A DNA stretch of 64,000 nt from Rutstroemia sp. NJR-2017a BVV2 (taxonomy: Eukaryota; Ascomycota; Leotiomycetes; Helotiales; Rutstroemiaceae), in NCBI GenBank assembly GCA_002946415.1, contig NJPS01000074.1, positions 186,001-250,000 on the forward strand. The letters are read 5' to 3'. Positions 33,512 through 45,600 of the stretch are shown here, piece after piece. Both the position numbers and the translations under genes were made by a program. The notes beneath the pieces are model-generated. The model was not told the origin of the DNA and searched no databases. It worked only from the letters and a program-made list of their open reading frames with translations. Each line of letters opens with the position of its first letter. Positions within the stretch are counted from its first letter, which is position 1.

Positions 33512-36500
33512 ATGGTTAGTACTTCATTTTTCCTTTCCGTTCCCGCTCCCGTTTGTTGCACCGGCCGAACAGGTTCGTCAGTCAGTCAGTCTGCAAGGAC
33601 CCGACGAACCTGTTAGTTAGGCTCGCTCGCTCGCACGCACGCACAGCACAGTCAGGTACCCGAACCCGAACCTTAACTCCTCACTAACCAAACCACTTTT
33701 CCCCCTCACCACAGGATGGAGCCGCCATAAACCCCAACGAAATCAACCGATTCGAAGTCACCGAAGTGTACGCGCATCCCGAAGCCCAAGCCGACATCGT
33801 GCTGGTGCATGGTCTCAACGGCCACCCGCAGTCAACATGGACCGCGAAAAACGGCGTCTTCTGGCCCACGGAGCTGCTGCCCGTAACTTTTGCTTCCAAA
33901 GACCCCGCCAAGCGTGCGAAGGTGCGCATCCTGGTTTACGGATATAATGCCGATGTCGTCGCGTTTGGAGAGAAGTCGGCGTCGACGGATAAAATTCATG
34001 AGCATGCGCAGAGTTTGGTGTCGAGTTTGGCGCTGGAGAGGAAAAGTGAGGAGGCCGATGAGAACCCCATTATTTGGGTCGCGCATAGTTTGGGAGGAAT
34101 TTTGGTCAAACGTGTAAGTTTTCTACTGGTGAATTTGTCTTTCGGGTGTACAGAAGCTGGCTGGCTGGCTTTTTATGGGATGGTTAAAAAGAGTGCAATC
34201 AACTGCGGTGCTTGTTCCAGTCCAAGTGGATTATTCAGCTGCCTTGTTACAAACACATTGGATGAGATAACCAGACGTCTCTTGGGAGTGTTCCAAATAC
34301 ACTGCGACATTGTTGCAGAGTTACTTTATTGTTCTATACTCGGTGGAACATTCAGTTGTTCTATTTATTCCTTACCAGCCAGTCTTTCTCGACCGCAGAG
34401 GGAGATATATCATATTGTCCTTCAAACTAATAAATATCACACAGGCCCTGGAAATTTCGCATGATTACCTAGGTAAAAGCAACGACGAGATTCGATCCAT
34501 TGCCGTGTCGACCTTCGGGATCATATTCCTTGGTACCCCCCATACTGGAGCTGATCCTGCGAAATGGGGGTTAATCCTCCAGGGTATGGTGTCGGCCTTG
34601 ATCCCAAAGAAGGCTATGGATACCGAAAGCGTTCTCATCAAGACTTTAAAGACCGGCAACGAGACTCTTGCAAACATCAACCTTCACTTTCTCGACATTT
34701 ACCAGCGATACAAGATTTGTATGGTCCATGAAAGTTTGAAGACGGATTTCAAAGGCACCAAAGCTTTTGTCGTTGATCAAGCTTCCGCCAGTCCATTACT
34801 TCCTGATGTATCCTATTTTGGTATTGAGGCGACGCATAGCGGTATGTGCAAATTCGAAAGCAAGAGAGCACCAGGATATATGAACGTATCCACAAAACTG
34901 AAGACATGGGCACTTGAATGTCCTCCGATCATTCGCGCACGATGGAAGGAGGAAGTAAGGAAACGAACCGAAGAGAGAGAAGCGCATATTAGAGAACTCA
35001 GAGGAGATTTTGGAGATGTACGCTCTCTCTAATCTATCGACCCCCAGCGGCTGGCTAACACTACTCGCAGCCGGTGCAAGCACCACCAATGACCCACGGT
35101 ATGTCGCAAGGAAATTTTCCGGGCGCTCATCATCCACCTGCTCGGATTGAAGCTGCCCGACCAACAAGGCCTCTGTTTGATTATGAAGTGTCAGAAGTTG
35201 AGGAAAGGGACACGGAGATGGTGGGAAATCGTTGAAACGATTTGGTTCTCACTCGTCTTCGAGCTGTCTGGACCTCGAGCAATGAGAATTTGAAAATTTC
35301 ATTTGTTAAATATTGAGCTTTGTTTTGTTCTATTTTGCTTTCATTCAATTAGTGGAGGAAGCTGATTTATTTGGTTTCCGTAGATATATCGAATGTATCG
35401 CATTTATCGAATTCAGGTGTCATCTCCACCAGCATGGTCCAATCCGTTGTGAGCATTGAACCCGATTTCGTAGACGATGACATAGAATATTTTATCAAAC
35501 CACCTGGTTTCCGTCCCAACTCCATTTTCATCGGACGCCAAGAAGAACTTGTCGAGATGCACCGAATGCTTTTTGACGAACGAAAACGAGCCCAGGGATC
35601 TTGTGCTGTGTTGATTCAATGCATGGCTGGTGGTGGAAAGTCTCATCTAGCTCGTCAGTATGCTTACGACCATAAGCATGAATTTCCTGGAGGTATTTTC
35701 TGGCTGCGAGCAAAGAGTGCCGAGGAGATTACGGCAGGCTTCTGGCAGATTGCGAGGAAAGCAGCTTTGAAACAGTCGATGGCCAACGAAGATCCAAAAA
35801 TCCTCGATAACCCGGATCAGTTTATCAAATTGGTCAAAAAGTGGCTGAACCATAGACATGATTGGTTACTGGTTTTTGATGGCATTCATTTCGAGGATAA
35901 CCTGCGCAGATTCATTCCGGATAGCAAAAACACTAGTATCATCTACACTTCGACAGAGAAGTCAGTCAGTGGCGATCATCATTTCATGAACCCGCAAGTT
36001 CTCAAATTACCACCGCTTTCGGCGCGCGAGGCTCAACGTCTGCTGTTATTTGAGCTCGACAAGAAAGAGCCGTTTTTCCAAGACGACTTGAAACATTCGA
36101 TGCAATTGGTGCAAGCGATGCAGTTCCTACCTGTGGTTATCCATGTTGTCGCTCAACGACTGAAAGCAACCGATGAGCCGCTTTCCCGATTCGCTAAATC
36201 GTATGCGTCGGCGCCCAAGGGGCTGAGAGAACTTCAGGCGTTTTCGTCGATTGTCGAACAGTTGGAGAAGGTGGGTGCGTATGAAACTTTGAATCTGATT
36301 CGCATTCTTTGCTTTTTTAGTCAACATGTTCCGGTGGAGATGATTTCTCTTGGTAAGTTATTCATCCGTCCGTCATCTTTGGCAGGAAAAACATGTATGT
36401 ACGTGTATACTGACTTGATAGGTCTCGCCAAGCTGGATGTTCCCGTCAAAGCTAGTGAGCGAATTACGGGCAAATCGTTAAACAACACATTCAAAGTCCT

Positions 36501-39495
36501 GAACAAATTTGCGCTGATAGATCGAAACGAGCATGAGACATCCTTACAATCATCTCAAACCTCACGCGGCAGCAGAGATTTACTGGCTGATAATATCGAT
36601 GTTATCAGGCTGCATAGCGTGGTTCAAGGTTTCTTCATCGACACTTTACATGCCAAAGGTGAACTGCCCATGTGGCTTGATCGAGCGATCAATGTATTCT
36701 GCTATTCGTTCACTGAAGCCAATGAGCGAATCACACGGAAGACACCTACTGGTCTGGTGGAGGACTATCGGCTCTATGAGATTCACGGCACTAAGCTTCA
36801 AGGACATCTGGAGCGATATCAGAAGGAGTACATTAGACGACACAAGAAAGAACATTTAGATCCCGAAGCTACAGCTATCATGCTCGAAGAAGTCCTCATC
36901 ATCATTCAAGGCGAGATCGAACGAAGAACCCCAGAATCCTCACACATGATCACAGGTGGCCGACCAGATGCATTTCAAACATCTATTTTCGACCGGACAA
37001 GTAGTTCCTCAGACACCGGTGCAGATCCCGACACCCCTGCTGATAGATTCACCGATGGTACTCCATGGGGTCTTGATGGTGATAACGTCCAGATCGAGTC
37101 GCCCTCTAGTTTAATACACGACCCGCAATTCCTCCGCCAGATCGAAAAGATGAAATACATTGAATTCCCACCACGCCTCCCTAAAGAAGACACCGGATAT
37201 GACAGCGACAGAGAGGGATCAACTCTAACCCTCCAGCCCCCAGCATCCACCTTTCCGCAAGCCTCCCCCGAAAGCCCCGGCGGCGCATGGGAAACCGTGC
37301 ACCGGCGCACCCGCGCCAAAACCCCCGCACCCACGCCCCGCCGACCCCTCGACCCCAACCCACGCCGCCCCTCCTTCCGCCCCCCAAACCTTCTCGTCCC
37401 CCGCGTCACCCACGAAACCGCCCACGGCGTGATCCAAAAATCCGACAGCCGCCCGCAATCCCGGGGTCGCTTGTCCGGGCGCTCCAGCGCCGAAGTTGCG
37501 CTCGCACACATCAGCAAAGCCAGTCCACCGCCTATTCGCGGCGCGGGTATGATCCAGGATCGACGTCGCTCCTCGGGGCAGAAAGTTCCAATCGAAAAAT
37601 CAAGCACCCAGCAACTCATCACCCGCACCCCGACTTATGCCGCGGCGGTGGCGGGGCAGACCAGAGATACGGCTTCGAGGTGCGGGAACGATGATCGCGG
37701 AAGCGATACGGCGTCGCTGCTGGAGTACGATGTTCCGCCTTCGGCGGTGGCGTCGCTGCAGCGTATACCGCATGAGCGAGAACCTTCTCTAGACCGAGAC
37801 CATGTCCATTCCCCCCGTCCCAGAACTCCATACACACCCATGCCGCCCTATCCTCCCACCCCGGGCCTCTATTACCAACCTCCACAACCACAACAACCAT
37901 ACCCCTCATCCACCACCGACCTCCGCATTCCCACCCCTACCCCAAATCCCAACCTCGAAAACCAAAACCAAAACCTCCCTATCCCCGACCCCTTCAACAA
38001 CATCTACCCCCCTCTCCTTGGTCCCCTCCCTATCGAGCGCTCCAACAAGCCGTATACTTCTCTTTCTCCCCCCTCTGCAGCGCGCAAACGCGATCTCCCG
38101 CATGATTATCAGGGGTGGGATTCCCAGAGCTATCCGAATTCGCTGGCGGGTTCGGTGGTTTATCCTTACCCAAATCCTCATCCGAATCCTCATCCGAATA
38201 ACTATCCCTACGGAAAGAATCATAATCACCTAAACCTCGCCCTGCCTACCCACTTCCAATCGCTTTCTTCGCCGAACCTCCCACTCGACTCAACATCAAC
38301 CCTAACTCCAAGGGATCAGATAGCGCAGTATAGGAATAATATCACATCATTATACATCCCTGGGCGTCCGGAGTTTTCGACAACGATTACTCCTACTGGT
38401 TCTACTCCGGTTTATGGGGATTATTATGCCCCGCAGGGGAATTATACTTATGCGCAAAGTCATACTTCTGCACCAGCATCGCAACCCATGTCGAGGGATC
38501 CCTCGGGGAGATCGACGGTTTCGGCTGGGGGAAGGTGGTCTCCTCCACGGCATCAGAATGCTACAGGGGGAGTGGCAATGCACAGACCCAGGAGTACGAG
38601 TGCGGCGAGTATGGGGGCTAGACCTAGTCTGGAAAGAAGATTCGTCGGTGTGACGGGTGGAGTAGCAATGGGTCACGCGGATACGGATCCCTTGCCGCAG
38701 GTGAGGAGGTTTGCTACTGAGAGGGAGGGGGATAGGGATAGAGGATTGGTGAGGAAGAGTCCGAGGTTAGGGGTGGTGGGGATGGCTGTGGGGGAGGGAG
38801 AGGGGGGGTATAGGTATTCGGGGGGTGGGGGTGGGGGTAGGGTTAGGAGAGGAGGAGGAGGAGGGGAAGATGATCAGGGTTTTAATCCCCAAGCAAAAGT
38901 TTTCGAACCGAGGATTTTTGGGGGGGTACCGTTTTATGGACGAGGAGGGGCGGTGGGGGATATGGGATTGGGACTACAGGCACCGGAGATGAAGAGGGGG
39001 GGTAGTGAGGGGAGTGGGAGTGGGAGTGGGGGGTTGAGGGTTGGGGGGAGGGTGGTGGGGTTTGGGGAGGTGGGGGTGGGTGTGGGAGGGGAGATGGGTA
39101 TAGGGGGTGGGGTGGAGAGAGGGAGGAGGATAGCAGGTGCAGGTGCAGGTGTAGGCACAAGCTTAAGAAGAGATGGATCGAGGGTAATTGAATTCGGGGA
39201 GACGGGGCTAGGAATTGGTGTTTCTGTTTCTGGGGATAGGATGGATTTCGAAGCAGAACAGAGACAGAGACAGAGACAGGGACAGAGGGTGTATATGAGA
39301 GGGGGTGGGTTTGCTGATGATGATGAAGCAGAAGAAGAAGAAGAAGAAGAAGAAAGTACAAGCACACCAGCTCCGGGCGCGATGAATAATAAACAGAAGG
39401 AAAAGGGAAAAGCAAATGCACAACCTGGAACTCGACCGGGGTTGGGACAGAGAAGGAGATGGTATAGTGGGAAAGGGAGGAAGAAGGAGGAGTAG
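33512..39495 (+). CDS. STAND/NLR-type protein: alpha/beta hydrolase, NB-ARC-like NTPase, long disordered tail with PAM2-like motif
   Basis: Proposed exons: 33512-33514 (ATG alone), 33715-34113, 34445-35017, 35071-35098, 35384-36352 and 36422-39495, in one frame of 1,681 residues. Residues 1-300 are a SesB/PGAP1-like serine hydrolase: VLVHGLNGHPQSTW, nucleophile S126 in WVAHSLGG, and H265 in ATHSGMCKF. Residues about 350-830 form an NB-ARC/STAND NTPase with Walker A MAGGGKS (K420) and Walker B WLLVFDG (D500). Fungal NLRs normally end in TPR, ankyrin or WD repeats; here the last 850 residues are disordered, Pro-rich then Gly/Arg-rich, ending with an acidic run and a basic end. QGFNPQAKVFEP (1476-1487) resembles the PAM2 motif that binds poly(A)-binding protein. 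Likely role: ligand-triggered immune or incompatibility switch (inference). The exon 4-5 link rests on a phase-matched GTATGT donor; without it there would be two genes, split at 35235 and restarting at 35433. Confidence 0.8.
38878..38910 (+). other. PAM2-like motif in the NLR tail
   Basis: The frame encodes GFNPQAKVFEP. The PAM2 consensus is about xxLNPxAxxFxP, so Asn, Pro, Ala, Phe and Pro all match and only Leu is replaced by Phe. It is an island with ordinary composition inside a Gly-rich tail. In known proteins PAM2 binds the MLLE domain of poly(A)-binding protein. Confidence 0.5.
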
Positions 39496-40348
39496 CTAGT
39501 AGCTGTTAAGCGAGAGTTGGTTTATGGAAAAGAGGTGGAGGTTTTGATTTTAATATGAGAGTTGATTTTGTGTATTACTTTTATGTCTTCATTTTGTGTG
39601 TTTGGGGCATTGTTTTATTAGGAGGGAGGGGGATTGGTGGGGGAGATGGATGGGAGATGGATGGAATGGGATGGGTTTACGGATTGGATGAGCATACGGA
39701 TAATTATCACCGGGATAGATGGAATGGAATAGATGGTTGTAACTGGTATGTACGAAGTAAACAATGGAGGGATTTAATAAAAAGGAGGAATCATTTCTAT
39801 GAACGGAAAGGACGGGATAGGGCAGGGCATAACAGAACAGGAAATGTAATATATAATAAAATTGATGATATATATCCTTCTTCCCATTCCTCTCTCCTCA
39901 CGTTTTATTCCTTATCTATAGTCAAACCCGCTGAATTCAGTAGCCCGAAGCCTAGTGCTGGGAAATCGATTGCATGATATAGTTAGTAGCTAGCTATTTG
40001 AAGTTATTACCAGTAGTAATATAATTAAACAAGTTATACAGAAGCACTACAGGAACCAACTACATATTATAGATATAATAAGAGTATAATAAGAGAATCA
40101 TCTAGCCCCATGGTTATATAGAACTTAATAGAAAAGCTGATCTATATAATAACCACCTCGAACTTGGAACCCTTAGTTTTAACTTGAAAGAATCCGACTT
40201 ATATCAACCACCGTATGAGAGCACTATTGAAGTTATCCTTATCCCACGGATAGTTGGGTAGTCAGCCCAATAGACTTCATCGATTTTGTTCCCCGAGTCT
40301 TATGCCTGTGTAGAGGGGTAGTCGCTACACGTAGTTTCGCAATGACGA

Positions 40349-41034
40349 TCATAAGAATAGCACCAAGAAGGCGCTGACAAAAATCATCCGAGTCCAGCGG
40401 ATAATCCCTCTATGTTCGGGTCCGATGAGTTGCGTAGATATATACCAAGTAGGCGTAGGTATACCGTATACAGGAGTCGCTGATTTTAAGAGTTGGCTGC
40501 ATTCCGGGAGATTCCTCAGGAGATCAACGATAGTCCCCATCAGCATATTCACCAAAATGTAATTCAACCGAATATCGGACGGGGACAGAGAGGGTATAAA
40601 GAAGGGCCTTATTCTCATATTGAATGAATCACTCAGGATCACCTAACCTACCGCACCTTTGCACCATAAATGAGTGCATTGCGGCAGTAGGTGGTCTTGC
40701 CACAGTGCCCTGCCCAATACAGCTCTGTTTCCGATCTTAAACTGCGGAGTTCGTGGGATGGGAGACTCGTTGCATCTGCTGAAAGGGTTGCGCGCCTTGT
40801 GGTGTTCGGACTTGTAGACTACTTACAAGCCGTTCCCGTTCGCAATGATTATCAACTAGCTGGAGCAGAGACGCCCAGGTATTGGCAATGAGTTTCTCGA
40901 GCTCGTCCGCTCGGTTCTGTAGCCCTTTTGCTGTTACATCAGACTCGATAACCAGCTGGATTAGAGTCTCTCTAGCATTCGCAATGAGTTTCTCGAGTTT
41001 GTCCTCTCGGTTCTGTAGCCCTTTTGCGGTTACA
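40349..41034 (-). pseudogene. Relic of a gene with 32-residue repeats
   Basis: Read on the minus strand from 41034, a frame of about 68 codons contains two copies of a 32-residue helical unit beginning VTAKGLQNR.DELEKLIAN, followed by DNHCERERL and a good GTAAGT donor at about 40826. Farther on, 40642-40349 keeps a frame ending in hydrophobic sequence (GIIRWTRMIFVSAFLVLFL), which looks like a membrane-anchored C-terminus. Upstream of 41034 the frame meets a stop at once and no start is found. This is interpreted as the 3' remains of a repeat-protein gene. The family is not recognised, and whether the two parts belong together is inferred. Confidence 0.4.
40885..41034. repeat. Two direct 54-bp repeats, 96-bp period
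   Basis: 40885-40938 and 40981-41034 are nearly identical (a few substitutions). The 96-bp spacing equals 32 codons, and both copies are open in the same minus-strand frame, so the repeat probably arose as a protein repeat. Confidence 0.75.
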
Positions 41035-42689
41035 TTACATTAAGGGCCGTTAACTCGGCACATGAGCCCAGTGAGCCGCCACCTGCAACAAGGGTTTCAG
41101 TAGGGAATCCAGGATACTACGACTGTAAGCGGAACTACAGCCATAACCGTAACTAGCCAGAAAACCGCGTTTTTTTACCACTACCTGCTCTTTCCCCCGA
41201 GATCTATGGTAAATGTAGACAGATTAAGCGAAGGCGTTGTCCACCAAACGAAACCTCACCAAGATAGAGTAAAGGAAGTAGATCTTACCTTCCCAACCAA
41301 TCCCCTAAAATTACCTGAAAATTCATATATATGTGTTTTCCGCCTACCTCATAGACAACAGCTTTCCGATATCAAATATCTCAACTTTTGGAATTTTCCT
41401 CAATTTGCAAGTACCTTCAAGTGTAGTTTTGGCGTGCAACGGCTAAGCGAAGGCGCATGGAGATCCCAAGCCCGACCCGCTTCCCCGCCGTCCACAGTTA
41501 GCGTGTGCATGATGCTAGCAGGGATTCAGGAAATCCCCACAGGGCTAAGCTCGTGGCCAGCCAGCCACAGGTGTGAACAACTCCACTCTGCAGCATGAGT
41601 TGCGCCCGATAGAGCTTCAATAGTGTGCGTTGCCTCTACTACTCTTGTTTAGGGGAGAAGAGAGTATGCGTTTTGACGCTCGCTTACGTACGGAGCAGCC
41701 GTTCCTCAGCCATACCTCAGCCAGCCCGATAGTGCACAGATAGGACTATGCTGTGAAATGAATACCGATAGGTAGGTTATTGCACCTATCCACAGGTACC
41801 CATCGGTATGTTTTCTGGCTATCCAACCTACCCATCCACCACATCAGGAGTAGTATATTCCAGAAATGGACTTATGATAGCCGATATGTAGGCACAACGG
41901 TCTCCAATCTACCCAACAGGTACCTAGTCAGTTATGACAACCTACCATAAGTACCCCAATCCGGCGGATATCCGACCCACTCTGTGGGTACGTTCGCAGA
42001 CTAGATAGGACATACCGTACGAAACGAGGTATCTGATCAAAACATGACTCTTCAGGCTTGGTTGACTCCCGCGTGGTGTCCGAATCGAGTGGGCACTAGA
42101 CAATGCTTTGAGCATCATACATCCCCTGTTTCAGTCCCATTCTACAACAATCACTCCACCCATAATGTCCGCAGCGGCTACCACAACTTCCATGGCCGTT
42201 GCGTCTGCTCGTCAAAGTCTAGATCTATACCGCACCGGCGCCAGTTCACACCGCAACTGGTCGCTCAGCCCGCCACGTTCTTCTCAGCTATCTGCTTGGA
42301 CTATCTCGTTTGTATGGCTTCAGAGATACACACACATACAAGCTCGAATCTGGCATGTATCGTTCCAGCCGATGCAAGCTGAAGGTTTCAGCCAGCCCAA
42401 GGTCTTTTGCTTTAGCACGAGATCGAGATTCTTTCAAGTTGTCAGTACCTACTCTTCGCGCACCGAATGCGAGTATATAAGTTCTCAGTGTAGCGACTTC
42501 TCTCATCCATCATTACCCAATAGCATTGCCAATCTGGTAATACATAGCTGGGTTTGACGAACAGGACCGCGTTGCCTCCTTGATTCCCTCGCAGTTTTGC
42601 TTACCATCATTTTCTCTCACCAACCCTATTACTCGTCTATCTCAGAACTATCCTTTACAGACCCCAGACCGAGTGTCATATCAAACGCC

Positions 42690-45600
42690 ATGGTTGGCAC
42701 ATTTGAAGTTCTGCACCGTCCTGCTTTGGGGCAGGATGTCCAACTTGGTATGCTGTACGATGTGCGTACTTCAACTCTATTCGGAGGTATTTCTCTCTGG
42801 GACAATTCTACCGTCAATGCAGTTGCACAGTCCGACACGAGCGACAAGATCCAAAGTGCCGAATACACCTTTTCTACCTCCGTCGAAGAGTCGCGCAAGA
42901 ATGCATCACTCGACGTCGAGGGTTCCCTCGAACTCGACCTCGAGATGGTCAAAGTCTCAGGGTCCGCCAAATATCTATCCGACAGCAAGTCAAGTTCGCA
43001 CGAGGCACGCCTAGATGCCTCTTACACCATCGTTCGTCGCACCCGCCGTATCCCGCAAGAAACTCTGGTCGCTATGAAATACGACGCCAAGCTTGAGGAT
43101 GAACGCTTCACACACTATGTTGGAGAAGTAATCGAGGGGTCAAGCGCTACCGTCAGTATTGTCAAGTCAATCACTTCGGAAGAGGAGAGCAAGGAAATTT
43201 CGGGAAAACTCAAGGTGACCCTCGTTGGAGTTCCAGTCGTCGGCTCAGCCGATATCGTCTACAAGAATATCGAAAATAAGGACCGCGAAAACATCAAGAT
43301 CTCTTATAGTGGCCCGCTAGCTGAAAGCTGTACGTCCTGGGAGGACGCCCGTCGAATTGCCGCGGAGATGCCGAAAAAGTTGAAGAATCAAATGAACACT
43401 TTGTCCTACAAGCTGTATCCAGTCGATCTCGTGGACAGCAAGGCAAGACGTCTTATTCGCTCTATCGACAACGGATTAATCGACAAGACATCTGCTGCTA
43501 TCAAGAACGGAAAGGTGGCTCAGGTAAAACTAGATGAGCTAATTAATCGCGAGTTGTACAAAAAATCATTTCCTTCCATCAAGAAGCAGATCATCAATTT
43601 CCGGACTGCCTTCCTAGCAGGTCAGACGAGCTTCCTCACCGCGGCTCGTACTCTTCTGCCAGAATTACGAGACGGAAACACCAATGCCAATGACAAGATT
43701 TCCGAACTTAGCAAAGTTTTGGACCTCTACCAGCAACGTATCGATATTGCCGAAGAGTTCATTGAAAAGAAGAACCTTGAGGCAGAGAAGCTTCGCATCA
43801 CCGTTGAGGGGTTGCTGGTGGACGGGTTCCAGAATTATCTTGAGGGTCTGACGCCAGGATCTCTTGTAGGTGCGGCTCAGCCAAGGGTCCTGTTGTCGTT
43901 CGGTGGGAACGTAATCAATAGACTCGAGCATCCACTCCAAAAGACCGTTACGCAAGTTGGAGTTGTCAAAGACAAGCCTGATAACGAAGACGAAGATGAC
44001 GAAGATGACGAAGAGTGGTTCGAAGATTCCGGAACTGTCTCCAGTATCAGAGGAGCCTGCGCTGCGCTGCAAAGCCTGCGTTTACGTGCACCCAAGGAAG
44101 TCATATTCGGTGTGGCAAGTATCAACAAGGCGTTCCGACCTGGCGGCAAAAAGTCAGTCCCAACAAAAGTCGGGGATATCCTCCTCGATATGAACAGCAC
44201 CATTTTCATCATCACCGGATTGCTTCCCAAGGCGCCCTCGGCACCCAGATTAACCGTCAAGGACCAGACCATCACTGTATCTTGGGATAAGGAACGCACC
44301 CTGGAGCAGGAGCAGGCCCTGCCAACAACGAACTACATCATTCGCTATCGCTCCGTGCCCAATCCTGAGAAGGATTCCATCTTTCCACGAGCGACGCCAA
44401 CTGATATGTTTGTGGAAATCATATGCAAACCTTCAGATTTATCTGTCCCCATTTTCAAAACCAGCCTAGGAAGTCCTCTTTTTGACGACTGCGACTATGA
44501 AATAACTGCTGCGACGAAGACCATCGTGGGTCTTTCTGAGTGGAGTCCGCCTGCTGTCTGCCGTACGTCACGATTGTCTTCGGTATCTTCCGAGATGATC
44601 AAGTTCTATGAAGCCAACAAGGCCTTGCTCAGCACTTCGACAGACAAGGCTGCAACATGGGATTTCGACACGACTGGCGCAAGGCCTTCCCTCTACTTGG
44701 GGGCCACGACCTTCCTCGAGCGCAAATGCACAGATACACGCTACCCGAAGGACGTAGCGGTGCGGGTGGTCGATGTCGCTCCGGAATTCCAACCAGAGCT
44801 GAGGGCTGCAGACATCACAGATGCTGATAAAACCTTGACCGTAGTTTTCACGGGCGCTAGCGGCCACGGCAAGAGTACGCAGATCAATGCCTTCATCTCC
44901 TATTTGTTTGGCGCCGCAGTCGATGATTCTGCACGAATCATGACGATTGATGATCGTGCATCTAATCAGACAGCATCAGTCACGCAATTTGTCACTTGCT
45001 ACCGCATCCGGCCGTTCTCCCCTCTCTTCCGGGGCAAAACGCTGTTAGTCATCGACACACCCGGCTATGCTGATACCCGAGGTGTGCAGCGCGATAACTT
45101 TGTTACGGCTGCCATGAAAGATCTTTTCGGGACGATTAAGCATGTCAATGCCATTGTCATGACATGCAAGGCCAACGAAACTCGCACGACTTTGCTAGAG
45201 CCTGTCACGACATTCATCTTCCAGCTTTTTGCGAAGAACGTGCGCAGTTGCCTAAGGACTGTCTATACATTCAGCGATGGAGGTGCCACGCCGGCACAGG
45301 GGTGCCTCAAAGAGCTCCACTGGCCTGTCGAGAACGGTGAAATCGATGTCAACAACTCAGCTTTCACCATCGTCATAGACAAAAACGAGTCCTCGAAGAT
45401 GCGAGATCTTTGGGCGCAATCGATGAAAGGTCAGGTGCTGCTTATGGCGGCTCTCCTCATAATGCCAGCCGTAACGACTAAGGAGAGTAGTGAAGTCACG
45501 TCACAACGGATTGCACTTGAACAGAAATGTCGCATGGCCGAGAAGAAAATCTATGAAACTGCGGATGATGCACGGCAGCTCATCGCTCAACTGGAAGCCC

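Larger units (their letters stand above)
39496..42689. other. Accessory intergenic region with relic sequence
   Basis: 3.2 kb between the NLR-like gene and the SNTX-GTPase gene. AT-rich sequence with many TA steps (about 39,900-40,150) precedes the relic at 40,349-41,034. From 41,050 on there is no supportable frame; a 12-bp word TAAGCGAAGGCG occurs at 41225 and 41444. The composition fits decayed, possibly RIP-mutated, sequence. The promoter of the SNTX-GTPase must lie near its right end. Confidence 0.45.

Noticed and set aside
38882..39421. Pro/Leu/Ser-rich antisense frames opposite the NLR tail
   Set aside because: They arise from the G-rich coding strand; composition is explained by the Gly/Arg-rich sense frame.
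41206..41598. 130-codon plus-strand frame in the accessory region
   Set aside because: Random-looking composition within a decayed region; no domain or conserved motif.
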